Positions 37,001 to 44,369 of a stretch of DNA of 64,000 nucleotides are shown here, in pieces. The DNA lies in contig NZ_CP152019.1 of the NCBI RefSeq assembly GCF_038622445.1, positions 3,260,501 through 3,324,500 on the forward strand, read 5' to 3'. Below the pieces are notes generated by a model. The model saw only the letters and a list, made by a program, of their open reading frames with translations, did not search any database and was not told the origin of the DNA. Made by a program: the position numbers and the translations under genes. The stretch comes from Sporosarcina sp. FSL K6-1522 (GTDB lineage Bacteria > Bacillota > Bacilli > Bacillales_A > Planococcaceae). Position 1 is the first letter of the stretch. Every line of letters begins with the position of its first letter.

Positions 37001-37671
37001 CACATTGCAAAGGAATCTTTGACCGATTTTTTAAAGTCCTCAAATGACAGCTCGCTATCGCGATGCTTGTCAATCTGATTGATGATCAAATACACGTTAT
37101 CGTTGTAACGCATCAATTCTTTTGTAAAGCGGAAATTCAATTCAGATTGCACGTGATTATAGTCCATTGTATAAAAGACGAGGTCGGCAAGATGGAGTGC
37201 CGATTCCGTTGATAATCGGTGTGCATCGTCCGTTGAATCGACACCAGGTGTATCCATAACCGTGATGCCTTCTGGCAAATTGGATTCCGTATGACCAATT
37301 TCAACGAGTGAAACCGCAGCACCATCCTTACTAAAGGATTTAACTGCCGCTGGGAATCCGTGTCCACCATATTTCACCGCGTTACCATCTGTCATATGGA
37401 TGATCGCATAATCCGAATCTGTTTTCCGTACTTTTACGATGTTCGCACTTGTCGGAATCGGACTAGATGGCAATAAATCTTCGCCGGTTAGTGCATTGAT
37501 CATCGAAGATTTACCTGCTGAGAAGTGACCTGCAAATCCAATGGTATATTCTTTATCAATCAGTTTCTTCGCAAACAAAGCCGTTTTATTCAAACGATCT
37601 TCATCATCATTCATCGTAAATAATTGACCGTGTGTAGCGGCTTGTTGTAATAAATTTGTCAGTTCCTGCAT
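34075..37671 (-). CDS. dynA: Dynamin-family GTPase with two fused dynamin units (DynA)
   Basis: 1198 residues. Two GTPase domains are clear: P-loop GHFSAGKSS at 48-56 with switch DTPGVDS, and a second P-loop GAFSAGKSS near 625-635 with DTPGADS. Each is followed by a long helical stalk region. This tandem architecture is that of B. subtilis DynA (YpbR), a membrane-bound protein that fuses and repairs membranes after phage or antibiotic damage. GAAGGGG is the ribosome site. Probably first gene of a unit with the rhodanese and phosphoesterase. Its upstream region contains repeat copy D. Confidence 0.94.
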   Translation of the reverse strand: MQELTNLLQQAATHGQLFTMNDDEDRLNKTALFAKKLIDKEYTIGFAGHFSAGKSSMINALTGEDLLPSSPIPTSANIVKVRKTDSDYAIIHMTDGNAVKYGGHGFPAAVKSFSKDGAAVSLVEIGHTESNLPEGITVMDTPGVDSTDDAHRLSTESALHLADLVFYTMDYNHVQSELNFRFTKELMRYNDNVYLIINQIDKHRDSELSFEDFKKSVKDSFAMWGVTPKDIFYTSLKEKDHPHNDFSAVKAIVDGSMENWQERFVDNAKQTLVKLKDEHSQFLADEIVERKNTFSEIVSEEEWQQQTELQKEATEAKKMLALLSDDEFSTTFENERNGLMQSAAITPYETRELLKLYLESLSSRFKVGLLFGAKKTAEERERRKTALADNMGKLVHAQIEVHLKTLMKKSLKEAGILTDERSLNIDGMDLSIPFSDIEKEFNVSDVITGDTVLNYSERMKTTIHAAFRRMTDDWKHEMAHIAQEAGNDNAGALEQKVRLLDEKLQAIGQVQEVEAQLTNLELMIANPSSQVATGRDTLLQQWSIKKELQLIDFNEEEAVTIPEQMQEVDEIIEQPALTTSDSESVVSHAAHVAQSVEVIPGFLETADYLRKKANRLEGQEFTVALFGAFSAGKSSFSNALIGEKVLPVSPNPTTAAINRIRPVTEGKADRTADVLLKTAERMTEDVVRSFEALGVDVTSLDNAFQQADVALNTELTDENLHIHKAFVAAFKKGYPVYEKALGTIMTVERDEFVKFVAEEDRSCFVESIDFFYDCELTRKGITLVDTPGADSINARHTDVAFEYIRNADAILFVTYYNHAFARADREFLVQLGRVKDAFELDKMFFIVNAIDLASNEEEAEAVKTFVGDELQKFGIRNPRVHGISSLQALESKIANRRDPFMTPFEEEFHYFLEHDLKGLAVQALEEETLKTIERLSALISRTETNLTRKAERLEELNKIEGEVRQHFAYNFTKVLTTAAHNELGELVYYILQRVFLRYGDFFKEAYSPSVFANNSADRALNNALAEAVQMIGFDLSQELKVTNLRMLNFMKKQLKERQRVEMSTLYEKDSSIVPSPYEPQDADMLTFGIAYADPTVYSSVNKLFKNQKAFFEKGERDILKARLEELLKEDASVYLGQEKELLEKWTDSWIDSEAEGLRQHLLKESLQQIASERTLLEGTEQLSEWRAIYEKLQVEELV

Positions 37672-37740
37672 TTATCGTTCGACCCCTTCATCGATTGCTG
37701 TTCCCATCATACCATTTTTTATTGTTTATTATAGTGGATA

Positions 37741-38005
37741 AATTACGCCTTGGCGTAATTGCGTCCAGATTTTTTCGAGCTTGAGGTCTACAAGAAGTAG
37801 ATCATGCAGTCGTTGCGAACCGAACTACGAAGGGGTCGATTTGCCGTATTTCTGTGTTTTTGCAGAAATTCAGGCACCTCCCTTCAGAACGTCGCGCACT
37901 TAGGCTGCCTTCTTAAGCTCCTTTAAAACTCTATGACATCCGCCGGAGGCTTCTCTTTCTTCAAGAGGCTTTTAAACGCCTGTTGAAGAAAGAGAAACTG
38001 TAAAG
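37741..38005 (-). repeat. Modular intergenic repeat, copy D (interrupted)
   Basis: Read on the minus strand: AGGCGTTTAAAAGCC region, GCCTCCGGCGGATGTC, AAAGGAGCTTAAG, then the double-hairpin module split after GCGCGACGTTCT by about 75 bases. That insert contains a TGCCTGAATTTCTGC hairpin also found in copy F. The module then resumes at CGCAACGACTGCATG, with the second hairpin GATCTAC-TTCTT-GTAGACC, then GCTCGAAAAAATCTGG and the palindrome AATTACGCC-AA-GGCGTAATT (37741-37760). It fills the divergent dynA/cheX region. Confidence 0.72.
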
Positions 38006-38048
38006 TGAATTAATTATCGAATGATGTACTATCGGACGATTTTAATGG

Positions 38049-38054
38049 TATAAT
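38049..38054 (+). promoter_or_regulatory. Candidate -10 of cheX
   Basis: TATAAT 33 bases before the cheX start. The -35 position holds only a weak match, so this is a tentative call. Confidence 0.4.
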
Positions 38055-38086
38055 TGTACCATTAGTTATGAAAGGCGGGCATCTAA

Positions 38087-38542
38087 ATGAGCACATCTAA
38101 ATATGTACAAATGATACTAAACGGTGCTATTTCCTCACTTACAACGGTTGTTCCCGTTAAGCTCGATATCTTAGCCCCAACAATGACTACGCCACCCTAT
38201 GAACAAAAAGATTTAAGTGTGTTAATTGGCCTAGTTGGTGGTGTAAAAGGCCGACTCATCATCGACACGACTACAGATGTGATTAGCACAATTGGACAAG
38301 CCATGTTTGGCATGTCCATTGAAGGTGAGATGGTGGAATCATTCACCGGCGAACTTGGAAATATGGTGGCAGGTAATTTATGTACGGTATTAGAGAAAGA
38401 TGGGCTCATTTTGGATATTTCTCCCCCTACCGTGATGGTGGGAACAGCGAAATTTTATGGGTTCAAACAGGCTTTCAAGTTACCTGTTCGACTGGAAGAT
38501 GGCTCGATGCTACATATATTATTAACGATTGATGAAGGCTAA
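38087..38542 (+). CDS. CheX-family CheY-P phosphatase-like protein
   Basis: 151 residues. The CheC/CheX/FliY phosphatase signature S-x3-E-x2-N is present once, in ESFTGELGNMVAGN (S85, E89, N92), as in CheX. CheX dephosphorylates CheY-P. No other chemotaxis or flagellar genes are in the window, so it may act on a remote chemotaxis system or another response regulator. AAAGGCGGG is the ribosome site. Monocistronic, flanked by repeat copy D and a strong terminator. Confidence 0.85.
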   Translation: MSTSKYVQMILNGAISSLTTVVPVKLDILAPTMTTPPYEQKDLSVLIGLVGGVKGRLIIDTTTDVISTIGQAMFGMSIEGEMVESFTGELGNMVAGNLCTVLEKDGLILDISPPTVMVGTAKFYGFKQAFKLPVRLEDGSMLHILLTIDEG

Positions 38543-38545
38543 ATC

Positions 38546-38593
38546 CTAAAAAAGTGTTATGGCATTCGTTCATGAATGCCATAACACTTTTTT
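38546..38593 (+). terminator. Terminator of cheX
   Basis: 20-bp perfect stem AAAAAAGTGTTATGGCATTC (38548-38567) with its complement (38574-38593), six-base loop, ending in six T. Confidence 0.92.
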
Positions 38594-38596
38594 GTC

Positions 38597-38612
38597 GTCT
38601 AGACTCCAGCGC
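38597..38612 (+). repeat. Inverted-repeat half flanking the M32 peptidase gene (downstream side)
   Basis: GTCTAGACTCCAGCGC. Its near complement lies at 40206-40222, on the other side of the M32 gene. The core CTAGACTCCAGCGC is also the end sequence of repeat copy G at about 61570-61585. Confidence 0.55.
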
Positions 38613-38622
38613 TTTTGTTATG

Positions 38623-40122
38623 TTACAACTGATAAAGCTTCGTATATTTTTCCGAAAGGTAATCCGCTAAGTATTGAGCGTTTAAGCCTTCTCCCGTCGT
38701 GTCTTGAATAATGTCAAGTGGCTTTTTCATCTTGCCATGTTGATGAACATGTTCCGTTAACCACTCACGAATTGGACCGAACTGTCCTTTTTCGCATAGC
38801 TCATCGAAATGAGGCAAGTCTTTTAACATAGCTACCCGTAGTTGCGCAGCGTACATGTATCCGAGTGCATAGGATGGGAAATAGCCGAAGAGTCCTCCAG
38901 CCCAGTGAACATCTTGTAATACGCCTTCACGATTATTGTCAGGACGAATGCCTAAATATTCCTCATACTTATCATTCCAAATTTGCGGTAAATCTTTCAC
39001 TTCAAAATCGCCATTGAAAAGACCTTTTTCAATTTCATAGCGAATCATAATATGTAGCGGATACGTTAGTTCATCTGCCTCAAGTCGAATAAGTGAAGGC
39101 TTAGATACGTTGATGGCTCGTAGAAAATCCTCAAGTGCGACATCTTCAAACTGTTCAAGTGAACTACTCTTCAATAAGTCATAGTTATGCTTCCAAAAGT
39201 TTTCATTATGCCCGACGAAGTGCTCGTAGAATAAAGATTGTGACTCGTGGATCCCCATCGATGTCCCTTCAGCAACTGGCAGCCCTGCAAGTTCCTTCGC
39301 CATATTTTGATCGTACAAGGCATGACCGCATTCATGAATCGTGCCAAAAATAGCGGTGCGGAAATCATGCTCATCGTATCTTGTTGTAATGCGCACATCA
39401 CCAAGATTAATGCCCATCTCAAAAGGATGCACCGTTTCATCTAAACGGCCTGCGTCGAAATCATAGCCTAGTTGCTGCAAAATCGTATGATTAAGCGCTT
39501 GCTGACTTTCTTTCGGAAATTTTTTATAAAGAAATGATTCATCTGGTTGAACGCCAGCTTCTCCAATTTTCTTCACAAGCGGGACAATCGTTTCTTTTAA
39601 CTGTCCAAACACGTCATCAATAATAGCAGTTGTCATCCCCGGTTCATACTGATCGAGCAATGTATTGTAGGGATTTCCGTCTTTCACGCCCCAGTAGCCA
39701 ATCAATTTCTTCGTCGTCGCTACGAGGTTTTCAAGATAGGGTAGAAACATGTCAAAATCATCTTGTTCTTTCGCTTCCTCCCACACCGCTTCCGCCTGAG
39801 AAGTCAGCACAACATACGCACGGTAATCATCCGCAGGAACCTTCTTACTCTTATCATATTCTTTTTGCACTTCTTCTACCGTTTTTGAGAGCACGGGATC
39901 CAGCGAATCTTTCCGCTTGCCAAGCTCTTCGAGATAGCTCCCCATCTCGTCAGAAACACTCATTTGAAAAAGTTCCGTCGACAATGTACCAACGGCTTCC
40001 GACCGTGCTTCAATCCCTTTTTTCGGGGCACCTGTACGCATATCCCAATACATAATGGATACCGCCTCATTATACGCACGCATTTTTTTCAGTAGTGCTA
40101 AAAACTTTTCTTCTGTCGTCAA
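38623..40122 (-). CDS. ypwA: M32-family metallocarboxypeptidase (YpwA type)
   Basis: 499 residues, the standard length for thermostable carboxypeptidase 1 family enzymes. The zinc motif H263-E264-x-x-H267 (TIHECGHALY) is followed by GIHESQSLFYEHF with the third ligand. The signatures DVRITTRY and GIRPDNNREGVLQDVHWA match the family. It removes C-terminal residues broadly except proline. TTG start at 40122 with GGGGGG seven bases upstream. Cytoplasmic, no signal. It begins the block colinear with B. subtilis ypwA-ypvA-ypsC. Confidence 0.93.
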   Translation of the reverse strand: MTTEEKFLALLKKMRAYNEAVSIMYWDMRTGAPKKGIEARSEAVGTLSTELFQMSVSDEMGSYLEELGKRKDSLDPVLSKTVEEVQKEYDKSKKVPADDYRAYVVLTSQAEAVWEEAKEQDDFDMFLPYLENLVATTKKLIGYWGVKDGNPYNTLLDQYEPGMTTAIIDDVFGQLKETIVPLVKKIGEAGVQPDESFLYKKFPKESQQALNHTILQQLGYDFDAGRLDETVHPFEMGINLGDVRITTRYDEHDFRTAIFGTIHECGHALYDQNMAKELAGLPVAEGTSMGIHESQSLFYEHFVGHNENFWKHNYDLLKSSSLEQFEDVALEDFLRAINVSKPSLIRLEADELTYPLHIMIRYEIEKGLFNGDFEVKDLPQIWNDKYEEYLGIRPDNNREGVLQDVHWAGGLFGYFPSYALGYMYAAQLRVAMLKDLPHFDELCEKGQFGPIREWLTEHVHQHGKMKKPLDIIQDTTGEGLNAQYLADYLSEKYTKLYQL

Positions 40123-40205
40123 AACAATTCCCCCCTATTTTATAAAGTAGACCTTTATTTTATCATAATTCGGAGAATAAAGATTACACCGAAGAAAAAC
40201 AACAG

Positions 40206-40222
40206 GCGCTGGAATTCTAGAC
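40206..40222 (+). repeat. Inverted-repeat half flanking the M32 peptidase gene (upstream side)
   Basis: GCGCTGGAATTCTAGAC, inverse complement of 38597-38612 apart from one inserted or changed base. It abuts the ypvA terminator. Confidence 0.5.
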
Positions 40223-40250
40223 AAAAAAGCTCCCCTATTTCTAGGAGAGC
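40221..40250 (-). terminator. Terminator of ypvA
   Basis: On the minus strand GCTCTCCTA pairs with TAGGGGAGC around GAAA, followed by TTTTTTGT; 14 bases past the stop. Confidence 0.8.
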
Positions 40251-40263
40251 CGTACAACTATAC

Positions 40264-42177
40264 TTAATGAGTCATTTTCATAGGCACTGGGAAAACGCCT
40301 TCGATTTTCGACTGCATGTTCTGTTCTTCACCTGCCAGCAGCAGATGAACCGCCCCAGCATCATCTGACGTCCGAATAAGACGTCCTGCACCTTGGCGCA
40401 ATCGCAGCAACATGAATGGCAAATCGACTTCGTGGAATGGATCCTCAGCATGCTGACGTTTCGCATCGAACAACGGATCCGATGGCGGGAATGGTAAGTC
40501 ATAAATAATGACCCGTGTCAGCGCATCTTGTGGTATGTCGAGCCCTTCCCACAAATGATACGAACAAAGGACAGCCACTTGCTTCTGCTGGAATTCACGA
40601 ACAATCGATGACAATTCTCTTTCCCCTTCGAATGCAATGCGTCCTTGCCATTCAGCAGGTACTTCCGCTTCAAATTGCTTCATTGCCCGTTCTGATTTAA
40701 AGAGAATGAGCGTTTGTTCGCCGTCTTCTAACAACTCAAGTGCACGCTGTGCTTTGCCACCATCTGCAACTTCTGTCGCAAATACTTCCATCACTTCTTC
40801 ATAATCAAACGGAGATTCCACCGAAAACGATAGGAAATCCTCGATACCAAGACCATCTGCTAAATAAGCGAAATCTTTGCCAATGGATAATGTTGCAGAA
40901 GAAAAGACAATCGGTGTCTTCGATGAGAATAGCTTCTCTCTCAAAATATCTGTCACAAGGCGTGGCATAATAACAAGCGTAGACTCACCTTTACGGTCTT
41001 CTAACCAATCAACCGCATCATTTTGCGACGTAAACAATTCCATCGAATAGATATATTGATCGAGATATTCTTCAACCATTTTCAAATCATATTCAGGAAT
41101 AATGAACAATTCCCCTTCAAAAACAAATTCTTCAAGAAGCGCAGTTGAAATTTGCACGGCTTCTCTTCCAATATCCAGAAGTTCAGCCGCTTTTTCAATG
41201 GCTTTCCGCTCATTATCCGATTTGTCGGTATGTGAACGCAGCGCTTTGAAGAAGGCTTCATGTGTGTCAATTAAACGCTCCATTAAATACAGCGTTTTCT
41301 CTCGGATATCATCTACCATAATGCGCTCTAGTAGATTTAACAAAGTGCTATTTTGCACTTCATACGTCAATGCACGTTGCGCCGAATACTCCAAAAGATG
41401 CCCTTCATCAAAAACAATCATTGACACTTCCGGTAGTAACGGCAATTGCCCTTGGCGTTTGCGCGATTCTTTCGTCCAAATATGCTCCATGTAGAAGTCA
41501 TGTGAGCAAATAATAATTTCGATTGCTTCTCGATAGTGATTGCGGTGAATCGTTTGCCCACAGCGGTTCCGAACATCGCATGCAGCACATTGCTGAATCG
41601 GATGGAAGTTCACGGTTTTCCATTGCTCATCACTGAGGTCCGGATAATCCGAACGTTCACCATAAGGAACGATCGACTGTAACGATTCATTACCATGTAC
41701 AAAATCTGGTAAGCTATCCTCAACGATTTCTACATATTCCTCATTCGTCGTGTTGCCTGTCTCTTCTAAACGCTTCAAGCATAAATACTGGTCTCTCGCT
41801 TTCGCAAGACGTACATCAATATCTAAACCTAGCGCTTCACTAATTTTTCGAATGTCGCCATCTTCTTTGACAAGCTGATCAATCAGCGTTTCATCCGCAC
41901 AAGAAATGAGTGCTGGTTTTCCCGTATAGCGTGCGTAGGCAATGGCTGGGAGCAAGTAGGCTATCGTTTTCCCTGTCCCAACACCTGCTTCCGCGAACAA
42001 CACTTTCTTTTCTTTTAGCGCCTGCTCAATTTGAAAAGCCATAAAAATTTGTTCATCCCGACATTCGAAGCCCTTTTCTGTCAGGTCATCGTATAATGTA
42101 TCCCCAATCCAATCATTCAATGAGTCATAGAACGATTTTTCTTTCGATAAAGGGAATGGCATCTTACTTTTCATCAT
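40264..42177 (-). CDS. ypvA: DinG/XPD-like ATP-dependent helicase (YpvA)
   Basis: 637 residues, superfamily 2 helicase. Walker A GVGTGKT is at 65-71, the DEAH box is DEGH (about 253-256). Cysteines between these motifs (one in QYLCLKR and three in CAACDVRNRC) fit the Fe-S cluster of XPD/DinG helicases. C-terminal motifs are FSSATLS, YHLWEGLDIP and RLRQGAGRLIR. Function in B. subtilis is not settled; a role in DNA repair is inferred. Differs from the dinG gene at 58.6 kb by lacking the exonuclease domain. AAGGGG precedes two adjacent ATG codons. Confidence 0.9.
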   Translation of the reverse strand: MMKSKMPFPLSKEKSFYDSLNDWIGDTLYDDLTEKGFECRDEQIFMAFQIEQALKEKKVLFAEAGVGTGKTIAYLLPAIAYARYTGKPALISCADETLIDQLVKEDGDIRKISEALGLDIDVRLAKARDQYLCLKRLEETGNTTNEEYVEIVEDSLPDFVHGNESLQSIVPYGERSDYPDLSDEQWKTVNFHPIQQCAACDVRNRCGQTIHRNHYREAIEIIICSHDFYMEHIWTKESRKRQGQLPLLPEVSMIVFDEGHLLEYSAQRALTYEVQNSTLLNLLERIMVDDIREKTLYLMERLIDTHEAFFKALRSHTDKSDNERKAIEKAAELLDIGREAVQISTALLEEFVFEGELFIIPEYDLKMVEEYLDQYIYSMELFTSQNDAVDWLEDRKGESTLVIMPRLVTDILREKLFSSKTPIVFSSATLSIGKDFAYLADGLGIEDFLSFSVESPFDYEEVMEVFATEVADGGKAQRALELLEDGEQTLILFKSERAMKQFEAEVPAEWQGRIAFEGERELSSIVREFQQKQVAVLCSYHLWEGLDIPQDALTRVIIYDLPFPPSDPLFDAKRQHAEDPFHEVDLPFMLLRLRQGAGRLIRTSDDAGAVHLLLAGEEQNMQSKIEGVFPVPMKMTH

Positions 42178-42201
42178 ATACCCCTTCCTACTTTACATGC
42201 A

Positions 42202-42225
42202 AAAGGAAGAGGTATCCCTCTTCCC
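42202..42225 (-). terminator. Hairpins after ypsC
   Basis: GGAAGAGG pairs with CCTCTTCC (42206-42225), followed on minus by TTTTGC. A second stem, CCACTTCATTC/GAATGAAGTGG (42241-42273), lies between this and the ypsC stop. Confidence 0.6.
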
Positions 42226-42280
42226 CCTCAATTACACCATCCACTTCATTCAACGGATGACTGAATGAAGTGGAGCTTTC

Positions 42281-43408
42281 TTATTGTCGTTGTCCCCAAT
42301 ATTGATAGAGATCAGTGCGAATAAAGCCGTTAAACAGCTTGCGCTTTTTCGTCGTTTGTTTACCATACAGTTTTTCAAAATTTTCTAATGAAGATAACAT
42401 ATATACGGACCACGACGGATAGTTTTTCATAATACGCCCAAGCTCGCGTGTAATTTCTTCCGCCTCTTCAATTTCACCAAGTCGTTCACCATATGGAGGA
42501 TTGCCAACTAGCACACCGTTCAAACCGTCTAACGTCAAGTCTCTGACGTCACGTTGCTCAAATTTGATCAAATCCATAAAGCCTGCACCTGCTGCGTTTT
42601 CCTGTGCAACTTTAATCATTCGTGGATCATAGTCAAAGCCTGTAATATCAAGAGATTGATCATAATTCGCAAGATCTTCTACTTCTTCCCGAACTTGATC
42701 CCAAACGCTTGTCTTAATCCACGGCCATTGTTCGCTTAAAAATTCGCGATTATAACCAGGTGCAAGGTTTTGGCCAATCATCGCAGCCTCAATTGCGATT
42801 GTACCCGAACCACAGAATGGATCAACAAATGGACGATCTGGATTCCAACGTGTCAATTTGACAAGCGCAGCCGCCAATGTCTCTTTCAACGGTGCATCTC
42901 CTTGTCCAACACGATATCCACGTTTATGAAGACCCGTTCCACTTGAATCGATTGTTAGCGTTACTTTGTCTTTTAAAATCGACACTTCTAATTTGAAGAG
43001 TGGACCTGATTCATCCAAAAATCCGATTCTTTTATAAGCTAATTTTAGTCGTTCAACAATGGCCTTTTTCACGATTGCCTGACAATCCGGCACACTATAT
43101 AACGTCGATTTCACGGATTTCCCTGCAACAGGAAATGCTGCGTCAACAGGTAAAAAACGTTCCCAAGGAATCGCTTTTGTCTGTTCAAATAAATCATCGA
43201 ACGTCGTTGCATGGAACTCACCTGCAATAATCCGTACACGATCCGCTACGCGTAGCCACATATTTGTTTTCGCAATTGCTAATTCGTCGCCTTGGAAATA
43301 GATTTTGCCATTTTCCGAGGTCGTTTTGTATCCAAGCCCTTTTACTTCATCATTGACAAGCGATTCAAGCCCCATTGCGGAGGTTGCTACTAATTTAAAT
43401 TCACTCAC
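42281..43408 (-). CDS. ypsC: 23S rRNA (guanine-N2) methyltransferase-like protein (YpsC/RlmL type)
   Basis: 375 residues. A THUMP domain occupies about 45-160, followed by a Rossmann methyltransferase domain with the SAM site DPFCGSGTIAIEAA (about 198-211) and the catalytic NPPYGERLG (about 302-310). NPPY marks N2-guanine or N6-adenine methylation; relatives of YpsC are placed with RlmL-like rRNA methylases. GTG start at 43408 with GGAG upstream; an overlapping ATG would stop at once. It follows rnpB in the same direction, as in B. subtilis. Confidence 0.9.
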   Translation of the reverse strand: MSEFKLVATSAMGLESLVNDEVKGLGYKTTSENGKIYFQGDELAIAKTNMWLRVADRVRIIAGEFHATTFDDLFEQTKAIPWERFLPVDAAFPVAGKSVKSTLYSVPDCQAIVKKAIVERLKLAYKRIGFLDESGPLFKLEVSILKDKVTLTIDSSGTGLHKRGYRVGQGDAPLKETLAAALVKLTRWNPDRPFVDPFCGSGTIAIEAAMIGQNLAPGYNREFLSEQWPWIKTSVWDQVREEVEDLANYDQSLDITGFDYDPRMIKVAQENAAGAGFMDLIKFEQRDVRDLTLDGLNGVLVGNPPYGERLGEIEEAEEITRELGRIMKNYPSWSVYMLSSLENFEKLYGKQTTKKRKLFNGFIRTDLYQYWGQRQ

Positions 43409-43483
43409 ATGTATCCAACTCCAATCTTATTCCATTTATGTATAAAACAAAGGGACTTTATTCGTTCCTTCATCTAAATCTCC

Positions 43484-43514
43484 AAAAGAAAAGCTCCCCA
43501 TCGTATAGGAGAGC
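43484..43514 (-). terminator. Terminator of rnpB
   Basis: On the minus strand GCTCTCC pairs with GGGGAGC, followed by TTTTCTTTTGG, 20 bases past the RNA 3' end. Confidence 0.7.
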
Positions 43515-43532
43515 ATTCAATGTAATCATAAA

Positions 43533-43937
43533 ATCATAGGAAATCCGATAAGCCATGTTTTGTTCCCTTGTACTCAAACAGCTTGCGCCTCGTACTGTGG
43601 GTGGTAATCATCTATCTACAGACAGCTGTCTGTCCCTTCGTCAGTTCAATTCCTTCGGAAGAGTGCCCCTACCATAATTTGGGTTTCTCACTCGTGGGGT
43701 TTACCGCGTTCCATCTGACCCGTTTCCGAATCAGCTACGTCACTGTGGCACTGTTCAGGGAACCTCATCCATATCCGAAGACTTAGGATTTATTCCCGCC
43801 GTCAACACGCGATGCGTGAAGCCACGGCTTATTTTTTCGCCGAGCACGAACACTACGGTCATCTCAGAACCGTGTGAGCATGGACTTTCCTCTACAACGT
43901 CAAGCGTTGCAGCGATTACCTGAATTCACACTATGAT
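43533..43937 (-). ncRNA. rnpB: RNase P RNA, Bacillus type (class B)
   Basis: Unmistakable conserved blocks on the minus strand: GGTAATCGCTGC, GAGGAAAGTCCATGCTC, GTAGTGTTCGTG, TCTTCGGATATGG, AGTGCCACAGTGACG, GGAACGCGGTAAACCCC, GAGAAACCCAAAT and GAACAAAACATGGCTTA. Ends were set by the P1 helix: ATCATAG-TGT-GAATTC at the 5' side pairs with GGATTT-C-CTATGAT at the 3' side. About 405 nt, the expected size. It is the catalytic RNA that trims tRNA 5' ends. It sits between ypsC and gpsB as in B. subtilis. Confidence 0.97.
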
Positions 43938-43983
43938 ACTATTTTAGTATACAACAATCGCTTTTGATTTACAACAAGGAAGT

Positions 43984-44283
43984 TCAAGATTCGTGATCGT
44001 ACAATTTACTGCCGAATACATGTTTCTCCAAATTCGAAATACGTTTCAACAAATCAAAGTTTGTCGTGCCTACACTTCCTGTTGCCGGACGTTTTTGTGC
44101 GCTTGCTAGTTCTTCTTTCATCCGTGCATTTTCATTACGCAATTCTGCAATCGTTTTTTTAAACGTCTCATAATCGTGAATAATATCGTCTAGGAAAAGA
44201 TCGACTTCTTCTTGCTGATAGCCACGGAGGCCTGTTTTGAATTCTTTTTCAAGAATTGTTTTTGAATCCAGTTTAGTGTTCAT
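43984..44283 (-). CDS. gpsB: Cell division protein GpsB
   Basis: 99 residues. The N-terminal DivIVA-like membrane-binding coiled coil ([23 protein letters not shown], about 12-35) and the conserved C-terminal segment ([17 protein letters not shown]) are present, separated by a variable TGS-rich linker. GpsB shuttles PBP1 between septum and side wall; the PBP1 gene ponA lies in this same window. GGAAGGG is the ribosome site. Gene order rnpB-gpsB is conserved. Confidence 0.95.
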   Translation of the reverse strand: MNTKLDSKTILEKEFKTGLRGYQQEEVDLFLDDIIHDYETFKKTIAELRNENARMKEELASAQKRPATGSVGTTNFDLLKRISNLEKHVFGSKLYDHES

Positions 44284-44369
44284 GAAAACTCGCCCTTCCG
44301 TCTATGTTTACATGTCAACCATTGTACCATGATTTGTCCTTGCTTGTCTTGATTTCCCGCTAAATAGTG

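Noticed and set aside
43568..43786. Protein-coding frame on the plus strand across rnpB
   Set aside because: The stretch is the RNase P RNA on the minus strand; conserved RNA blocks explain it fully.
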